Origin: Trifolium pratense | Taxonomy: Eukaryota; Streptophyta; Magnoliopsida; Fabales; Fabaceae | Length of the DNA stretch: 64,000 nt | Reading direction: 5' to 3' | NCBI RefSeq assembly: GCF_020283565.1 | Contig: NC_060059.1 | Span: 5,339,501-5,403,500, forward strand | Shown here: positions 56,920-64,000 of the stretch, piece by piece | How the letters are laid out: each line of letters begins with the position of its first letter | Position numbering within the stretch: the first letter of the stretch is position 1 | Program-made: the position numbers and the translations under genes | The notes under the pieces: model-generated | Database searches by the model: none | What the model was told of the DNA's origin: nothing | The model's input: the letters and a program-made list of their open reading frames with translations, nothing else

Positions 56920-56924
56920 TCTCT

Positions 56925-59650
56925 ACCATACCATACTTCTCATTTCTGCATTCAATTCCTTAATTCTTGATACACTATACACAAATCTTATAATGGCCAA
57001 AATTTCAAACCATGTCTTTCTCATCGAAATTGCCTTTGGTTATGTTCTTTTGTTCCCTTAAAATCAATATCTGGTTAATGTTGTGGCGGAGAGAACGGTG
57101 AGATACAGAGACAGATCGATTTGGCTGCAGGGGAGAGTAAGAAGTTTTTCATTGCTTTTTGTGCCTAAACTTTTATATACATGATGATCATGGTTAACTC
57201 CTGAGACTATGATATTAAATGGACAGTGGAATATAATGAAAGTTGCATTTATATTGATTAATTGGTTTCAAAATGTAAGAGAAATAAGGCTTAGTATTTA
57301 AACCCAAACATTTTGAAAAAATGCATTTCATCTTATTTTGAAAAATGCAAATAATTGGACATTAGTGATTAGTGTTGAAAACTTAATGTCGTTGTCTTTA
57401 TTTGAAGAGCCATCCAAGAATATTCCTCTGCGTGATGCAAAAGAACAATCCTCACCGCGCTACGGTTGTGCTAGTGAGCTCCGGAGGTGCACCTGGCCCT
57501 GTTTCTGAGGTGTCACAGGACCTACATACAGTATTTGCCAAGAAATTGTGAATGAGTAGGAACTTCTAACACATGAAAACATCAAATATTTGCATAAACT
57601 TATTTATAAGTTTGATATATCATATATAAACATCAAAATAATTCAAGATCCAAGTCAGTGGCTTCTTACACAAAGATCAAATGCTAAGGCCCCCAATAAA
57701 TAACAATAACATCTAAAAAAACACTATTTCCTACTTCCTATGTTTAGATCTTCGAAAGTAATCTAACTGAATGTTGTATCCATCATCCCCTAACCAAGGT
57801 TGCTTAGTTTTTGCGCGTCATATGATATCAAATGCTTCTCCTCTTCCATACGCCCGAGGCTTTCCTACCATAACTCCATGTATCATCAATAATTCCCAAG
57901 TTGCTAGGAGTTGGGTTGCGGATCTGATAGTAAAAAAAATCGTATTAGAGTCCAAGTGAAAAAGCGAAATACAAAAATAAAATGAATTTGTAATGCTCAT
58001 AAGTGAATTCATATTAATAAATAATGGCATGACACAAATAGCAATAGGCACCAACAAAACAATGTTGAGACTACATGGAAGGAACTTTATGCAAGTATGA
58101 GGAAACCAAAACAAAGCCCATAAGAAAACACATAGATCAAGTAATGTGTCATTTATCTTTCAATTTTTCTACTAAAATATTCTCAGATAATGAATTTCAT
58201 TTTATGAGAATCAAGTTCAGCTAGAATACTACTGTATCATTGGCCAATATATAATCGATTATCAATAATTCACACAAACTATTAATCAGTGCATACTGCA
58301 TAATGACAAGGATACATAAACAATGAATGAATTAACATAAATTCAAATAAGTGAAATTCTAAGAGAAACTTACTCTCAATGGACAGAAACCAAACTTTCT
58401 ACATAATCCTTTGATTCAAAGAACCAGTATATGGTATTTCTACTTTTAATTTTAACTACTGTTTTATCTTTTAAATTATAGATAAATGATTTTTTGCAAC
58501 ATTCACATGCAAAAATTACGATATCACCATTTACATAAAGGCATGCCAATGGATAATGTAAGCAATACTCAATGTTATGCATCCGAAGCTTCACTGGAAG
58601 GCGAATTGGAAGTTTCATTGCAAGGTTTAGGTAACTGATCTTAAATAATCGAGTCCAAGACTCTTGAACTCCATACTCCTTCATCTTCCATAAAATAAAT
58701 TCAGTTCGGTTGGAACCATGAAAAAAACAAAGACAGTCCATTAGAACCCTAAGACTCGGCTGAGAAATTGGCCCATGATCAAAACCGAGAGCTGCAGGCA
58801 GCAGAAACTGTTTGTATGTCTCCGTGGAAAGGTCCAGCGAAACAATCACAAATTGGTCAATAGGAGTGATAGACTTGTCCAGAGCCAACCAATTAATGGT
58901 GCCATAGAGATGTGCACCAGTATTAAGGCAGGGGAACATATCATAATGATCCAACCTATTATTTGGAAGCACCGGAAAATTCTGAATATTTCTCCAACAA
59001 TTATTATCACCTAGATTGAAAACTTTAACCTCGCTATTTTCATTAGTACCAAAAGCTACAATCTTATAAGTTGTGGTTAAAGCATCATAACCAAATGTGA
59101 AATGAAAATTGCGGCCATATATGAACTCAAATATTTGAGATCTTGTTCTGGTGGCAGGGTTGGAGATATGGAGCAAATACTTGAAAGGTTGTTCTCTAGG
59201 TTTCCAAGAAAGAAAGCAGAGCAATCCGTTACATGAACCAACGAACCTGGAAGGGATCTCCATACGATGGAAATCATCGCTGGCAACGGTGGCAGATGGC
59301 TTTTTGAGTAAACGGTGCACGGGGAAGGGTACTACATTCTTGGTAAATTCTGCATTGTTTTGATACCAAGTTAAAGTGAGGTGTGGCTTCTGTGACGATA
59401 CCTTAAGATGTTTATCAACCAAGTTTGAATCGGATGTGAGAGTGTTCCATGACTTGCAAACACATTTGAATCGCAGGATGGCTTTTACGCTAAGCAGAGA
59501 TAGGATTTCGATGATGAGTTCCATGGGGAGAAACACTGAGTTATTTGCTGCATCGGAACGAAGTCGTGCCTTTCTAACCATAGTAGTAGTGATGTTGTTG
59601 AAGAAGAAATTGAATAAACCCTAACTAACACAACTCGATCAATGAGTGAG
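56925..59650 (-). repeat. Inverted segmental duplicate of the F-box region at 3450-5700
   Basis: The segment contains F-box coding sequence, putative 3' UTR intron, downstream exon and flank in the same order as 3450-5700, but on the opposite strand. It reaches from the LTR edge (56919) to the leader around 59650. Confidence 0.85.
58376..59581 (-). CDS. F-box protein with F-box-associated (FBA) domain
   Basis: A 401-residue intact single-exon gene, paralogous to 3574-4767 and likely an SCF adaptor. The F-box reads LPMELIIEILSLLSVKAILR then FKCVCKSWNTLTSDSN (about residues 18-60). FBA signatures follow: RFVGSCNGLLCFLSWKP, LLHISNPATRTRSQIFEFIY, FGYDALTTTYKIVAFGTN, VKVFNLGDNNCWRNIQNFP, LYGTINWLALDKS, FVIVSLDLSTETYKQFLLP. 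It ends in YVESLVSVH, as does the paralogue. The ATG at 59581 aligns with the ATG of the other copy. Compared with that copy it has several small in-frame length changes, which suggests both remain coding. A 3' UTR intron donor (GTAAGT) follows the stop. Confidence 0.93.
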   Translation of the reverse strand: MVRKARLRSDAANNSVFLPMELIIEILSLLSVKAILRFKCVCKSWNTLTSDSNLVDKHLKVSSQKPHLTLTWYQNNAEFTKNVVPFPVHRLLKKPSATVASDDFHRMEIPSRFVGSCNGLLCFLSWKPREQPFKYLLHISNPATRTRSQIFEFIYGRNFHFTFGYDALTTTYKIVAFGTNENSEVKVFNLGDNNCWRNIQNFPVLPNNRLDHYDMFPCLNTGAHLYGTINWLALDKSITPIDQFVIVSLDLSTETYKQFLLPAALGFDHGPISQPSLRVLMDCLCFFHGSNRTEFILWKMKEYGVQESWTRLFKISYLNLAMKLPIRLPVKLRMHNIEYCLHYPLACLYVNGDIVIFACECCKKSFIYNLKDKTVVKIKSRNTIYWFFESKDYVESLVSVH

Positions 59651-59859
59651 CGCCAATTATTAATTAATCTAATCTAATAGTAATGAGTTAGAGTGCTAAG
59701 ATCCAAACCATCCAAATAAAAATTGATAAAAAAAAAACAGAAAATTGCAAAAAAATAAATACTTTTGGAGGTATTTGGATCAGGTCGCATTTCGGATTAA
59801 TTTTTTAAACAGAAATGCTATAGGGACACAAACCCCCAACAAAAATACAACACATCAAG

Positions 59860-60180
59860 GGTACGTTTGTCATTTTGCTCTCCAACAAACCTCCCACACG
59901 TGAATGATGTCACTTTTCTTTTACTTTTTATATGTTTCTTTATCACACGCAGGAAGAGAAAGAAGAACAACTTGCTCTTCACCATTCACGTCCCCTCTTC
60001 TCTCCTCTCTGCCAAACCCCTATTCTCCCTCCACCACCATTCATCGATGCCATCGATCTCCCACTACAACTTGTTCTAATCGAATTATATCATTTGATTT
60101 GATGCAGATTCGATTTGAAACTGTTGATTATTGCTGAATTTGGGGTAAATTTTTGGATTCAAGTTCCTATACACAAGGTA
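59860..60180 (+). other. Possible transcribed 5' leader exon of an unidentified gene
   Basis: The stretch is CT-rich (cttgctcttcacc, cctctctgccaaacc), follows a TATA-like tttttatatg, and ends in cacaag followed by a strong donor gtaagatctg at 60179. Further candidate splice sites follow at about 60435 (ttgcag). No long coding frame is seen. It could be the leader of the HVA22-like gene whose exons appear at 61837. Confidence 0.35.
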
Positions 60181-61836
60181 AGATCTGTTTGTTGAATTGT
60201 TTTTAGTTATATTAAGTTAATTTTATCAATTTATCGCTAGTTTTGATTTTATGCTTGAATGAATTTGTTGAATCTATATGCTTATTATGTTACGGTTACG
60301 AAACATTTGTTGAATTTGTTGATTTTAGGAAAATTTTGAGTTCAAATTTTAAATTGCAAACTTGTTATGTTATATAGAAGATGAAGTGAAAATAAAATCT
60401 GCATAGAATTTGTTGTTAAATATTTGATTTGCAGGAAATAGAGTTGCACATTGATGTGGTACTCATCTCATGAATTTACTACAATTTGTTATTCATCCAT
60501 CCTACTCTCAACATGTTTCGTTTCCCCCCTCTGTTGTTATAGGAACTTGTTTGTATGCTCTCTTTATTGACCATAGTATTATATGATCTATGATAGATAA
60601 ATATGTTTAAAGCAGAAACTCGTGGTTAATTATAATCTCGTGTAGCCCTATATTCTTAAGTTTGCACTGATACTGTTTGTTAAGCCTTATATTCTTAACA
60701 AGCTCACATCTGAATTTTAAGGAATTTTTTTGTCAATTTGGATGTGAAATGAATGCCGATTTGAATATCATGCTTTAACCTTCCTTTTGGTAAAATGGTA
60801 ACTATAGTTGGTTTTTCTTCAGGATGAATAGGTAGGTTGTTAGTGAGTAACTCAGACTTTGATAAAAGTATGACACTGGTTGAGTTTTACTACACCATGT
60901 ACAAAAAGTTCAGCTCCTTTACAAGGTTAAGTCCACCCTTCAACTTCACTAGTTTTGTTCATTCTTTTAAAGAATGAGATAGCAGGTTCATGTATCTGAA
61001 TCGTAGAAAATTGTTGTATAACTATACTGAAGAACGTTTTCTTATACGCATAGTATTATGAGTAAGGGTGGGTGCTCAGTTTCAGAAGAGTGCATTGAAG
61101 ACAATGATAGTAAGTGATATCTTGTCTATTCTGGTAATTGTTTTTTAGGGATATTGAGTTTAGTTTTCTTGTTTTAATCATTTGGATTTGGGTATATTTT
61201 TTGCAGGGACGCGTTACTCAGCTTAAGGATATAACGAATGGTATGTTTAATTGTGTTATTTAATTGCTTTATCATTTTCATTATGTTGTTGTAGCCTATA
61301 CTGTGAATTTTGGGATCCTGTGTATGTGTGTGCTCATTGACATTGTATTCTTCTTGCTCTAGATCTCTGCTGATTTACTTGATTTTAATTGAAATAATGA
61401 ATGTTAATTGCTGATAAATTATCAATCAATTATTTGTGATTATTATTTGAACAATCCTTTGATCATGTTAGAATTTGTGATTATTATTTGAACCATCCTT
61501 TGATCATATCAGAAGTTTTTGCATTTTAGCGTGTTGTGTATTAATTCTAGCGGGCTGTTTTTGTCTTTTTTTCTTTCCAATGTGTTTCATACTTGAATAT
61601 TTCATTGAAATGATTTCACTAGATATTTGGTGGCTTTTGTTTCAATTGATTTTAATTCATATGTATACTTGTAGAGTATTTGAACATTTGTCCTATTAAA
61701 AATAATGTTTAGTGTCAAATAGTTGGCAAACCTGGTAACTCTTAATTAGCAGCCTTTTTCGTTGAGGCATTGAACATATAATTGAATTGTGAGCTAGTGC
61801 CCCTAATTTATGTCTTTCTGCATCCTTAATTTGCAG

Positions 61837-62056
61837 GATCATTGTGGCTTTTTTCACAGTACTAGAAAAATTTGCAGATGTAGTTACTGGGTGGTGAGTG
61901 CTTATTTTTTTAGTCATTTCATTTGCATTGTTGTTGAATTTTGATTAATAGTATAGGTTTTTGCAATAAATTAACGCTCAACTTTTATGCAGGGTGACCT
62001 TGTATAGAGAATTGAAGCTTGCTCTCTTTGTTTACATGTGGTATCCCAAAACTAAG
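61837..62056 (+). pseudogene. HVA22/DP1/TB2-family gene fragment (two exons)
   Basis: Exon 61837-61893 encodes IIVAFFTVLEKFADVVTGW and exon 61993-62056 encodes VTLYRELKLALFVYMWYPKT then K. They are joined at the W codon by a clean GT-AG intron. This is the conserved core of HVA22/DP1/TB2 (REEP-type) proteins, ER-membrane-shaping factors that in plants are often ABA- or stress-induced. The expected continuation after YPKTK (GTxYVYE...) is not found; the next exon-like stretch near 62611 reads HKLTSG and then stops. The preceding transmembrane exons are also not identified. It is probably a truncated copy, or a gene with exons I could not recognise. Confidence 0.6.
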
Positions 62057-62939
62057 GTAAGAGAGCAGAACATTTAAATGATTTGTTATGCCAAAAGAAT
62101 GTAACAAATCTATAATTAATGATTTGTAGATGTCTTATTGATTTGTATGATTTGATTGTATTAAAACTGAGTTCCAACTAGTTAATCTAGTCTAGTGTTC
62201 TTATCATTATACTGATGTATGTATATATGTTCTTATCATAATATTTTTCATTACATGGTTATTATTACAATATTTGTATTTGTTACACATGTTTCTTCTT
62301 TTATTTGTGTAGAATAGATACTAGATGTAACTATAGAGAATTTAAATGTCCAAATGTGTTGTACTTGAGGAGACAAGAAAGGCTTACCATACATAATGAA
62401 AAAGAGTGAAATTGAGTAGTAAAGACCTTTATGTTATATGAAGATGAAAACAGACATCAATACTAGTTGATAAATAACATAATGGTGAGAAGCCATTGAC
62501 AGTAATCTCATGCTTTTAGCTTTTTTTTTATCATCAAAATTTTGTGTGTGATGGTCTAATATCATTTGTTTCAATGTCTGGAGTCTCAACTTATGCGTAT
62601 TTAATTTGCAGCATAAGCTGACAAGCGGCTAAGCATGCACATGCTTCAGATGTGCAATCAACACTAGATGACGATGCTTGAACACAATGACAGCAGGATG
62701 AGGATGTTGGCTTATCATCATTTTGCTATCATGAGAATTGTTTATTGCATATGTACTTGGTATTTGTATCATATTGTGTATGGGATGTAATGATGCTCAC
62801 CTATTTCAATTTAGAGCTAAATTGTAATTTTAAACTTTGGTGACAGTGAATGCAATGCATTAGAGGAAACTCTAAGTTTAGTATAATTATATCTAGTATT
62901 AAGAATTTGTTAAGTTTACATTCCACATCTATATTTGTT

Positions 62940-64000
62940 AAGTTTAAGTAGTTAACCAAATATGTTGTACAACTTCCCAGTTATCTAAAATTGACATTGA
63001 CTCCCCACATCTATATTGTTAATAATTTAAAGGAATCTCATTATTTATTCACGAGTAGCATTGTAAATGAGACATACTTCTGATTGTTTTCAGATAAAAA
63101 AAGTTCAAGGTGAATTCTTTTTTCATGTTTAAAAGATTTTAAGTCAGTTAACCAAATTTGTTGTCCAACTCCCCAATTATCTACACATAATTCCCCACGT
63201 CTGTATTGTTACTAATTTACAGAGGCGGCCTGCACAAATGTGCGGCATGTGCGACGGAATCGGGCCTCAACTCAAAATTTTGAGGTCTTATAATATTAGT
63301 TATATATTATTTATACCTACAAAATATCATATGTATATTAATTGATTAATTTTTAGGCCCTAAAGTAATAGTTATATATTGTTAATGTTTATAAAATATC
63401 ATATGAGTATCAATAGGTTAGTTATCTATACTCGTAAATATAGTTCTAGTCCATTTTAATCCTTGCATAAAATTTAATCTTAGATTATGATGTTCCTTTT
63501 TGATGTTATATATAAAGATAATTGTTTTGTATTCTTTGTCCCATTTGATTTAATATTGGTAATTTACATGTTTACATGTTTACAAGAATAAGAGTGATTT
63601 TTTTTGTATTATATACAATTTAGATCGACAATATTTTTTTATAAAAAAACATTTTTTTTATTAAAGGGCCACTTTTATATTTTGCACATAGCCCCCTAAA
63701 ACTCGGAGACGTCACTACTAATTTAAAGGAATATTACTATTGCCAATACAGGTATGGAGAGTCATGTTCAGATAACTGGGAAGTTGGAGAACATATTTGG
63801 TTAGTTCTCTTAAAGTTTTTCAAACTTGAAAAAATCATTTACTTTTAACTTTTTTTTAACTTTCTCATTTGCAAACAATTAGACGTGTGTCGCATATACA
63901 ATTTTACTTTTTAATAAATAGTGAGATTCTATGAAATTATTACTAATATAGATGTGGAGAGTCATGCGTTGATAACTAGAGAGTTGGAGAACATATTTGG
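62940..64000. repeat. Inverted cluster of four repeat units split by a hAT-like element
   Basis: Units related to ccaaatatgttgtacaactt then cccagttatct occur at about 62956 and 63152 in one orientation. They occur as agataactgggaagttggag then aacatatttgg at about 63771 and 63968 in the other. The window ends inside the last one. The symmetric layout suggests a large foldback or a nested pair of transposons. Confidence 0.65.
63220..63717. mobile_element. hAT-like non-autonomous element with 8 bp target-site duplication
   Basis: Starts CAGAGGCGGCCTGC and ends CGGAGACGTCACTA. The 8-mer ctaattta flanks it (63212-63219 and 63718-63725). The interior is AT-rich and contains no transposase frame. 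The inverted ends are degenerate. Confidence 0.7.

Noticed and set aside
60838..60930. Possible coding exon (MYKKFSSFT)
   Set aside because: It is short, has no family match and no consistent phase with the HVA22 exons downstream.

Overview
The window looks like nuclear DNA from a legume of the Medicago/Trifolium group. It is very AT-rich, its genes carry GT-AG introns, and its families are plant ones: F-box/FBA, NETWORKED (NET1), CPP/tesmin-TSO1-like, LRR-extensin, cytosolic ribosomal protein S3a and HVA22. It is also dense in tRNA-derived SINEs, Stowaway and hAT-type MITEs and short LTR elements of kinds common in legumes. The species is an inference. Splice models were made by reading donor and acceptor sites and checking phase; no transcript data were available.

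Layout. 1-112: end of an unidentified plus-strand gene. 1.1-5.0 kb: a broken F-box copy, then an intact F-box/FBA gene (3574-4767). 5.9-13.3 kb: an orphan first exon of a CPP gene, interrupted inside intron 1 by a 7 kb decayed copy of a NET1 gene. 13.5-17.3 kb: two head-to-head CPP-type genes (13524-16056 minus, 16354-17331 plus) separated by a probable solo LTR. 18.9-20.1 kb: a second kind of F-box gene. 20.2-23.5 kb: a TRIM element, a SINE and other repeats. 23.7-26.1 kb: the best-preserved CPP gene, with two CXC domains. 26.1-32.3 kb: repeats without a convincing gene. 32.4-39.5 kb: the intact NET1 gene, source or sister of the decayed copy. 40.1 kb: a GNAT acetyltransferase. 41.5-43.6 kb: RPS3a on the minus strand. 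43.9-46.4 kb: MITEs, a SINE and LINE remnants. 47.3-49.1 kb: a fourth CPP locus whose 3' half is replaced by a truncated LRR-extensin, in frame across a plausible intron. 50.3 kb: a small hypothetical ORF. 51-56 kb: repeats. 56.2 kb: a second LRR-extensin fragment. 58.4-59.6 kb: an inverted duplicate of the first F-box gene. 59.9-62.1 kb: spliced-looking sequence with two HVA22 exons. 62.9-64 kb: inverted repeats split by a hAT-like element.

The most unusual theme is a local CPP (CXC-domain) family in five states. These are two CXC domains (23661-26120), three CXC domains with an internal exon duplication (13524-16056), one CXC domain after an exon fusion (16354-17331), a half CXC domain joined to an LRR-extensin (47272-49129), and a lone first exon (5998-6055). 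Three of the loci share the same short 5' flank, so they descend from one promoter-plus-gene unit. Several CXC repeats have lost the tyrosine that contacts DNA in animal LIN54. The second theme is a pair of NET1 copies, one intact and one decayed by small deletions, a 7 bp duplication, a poly(A)-tailed insertion and templated inversions. The genes are not an operon; what links them is segmental duplication.
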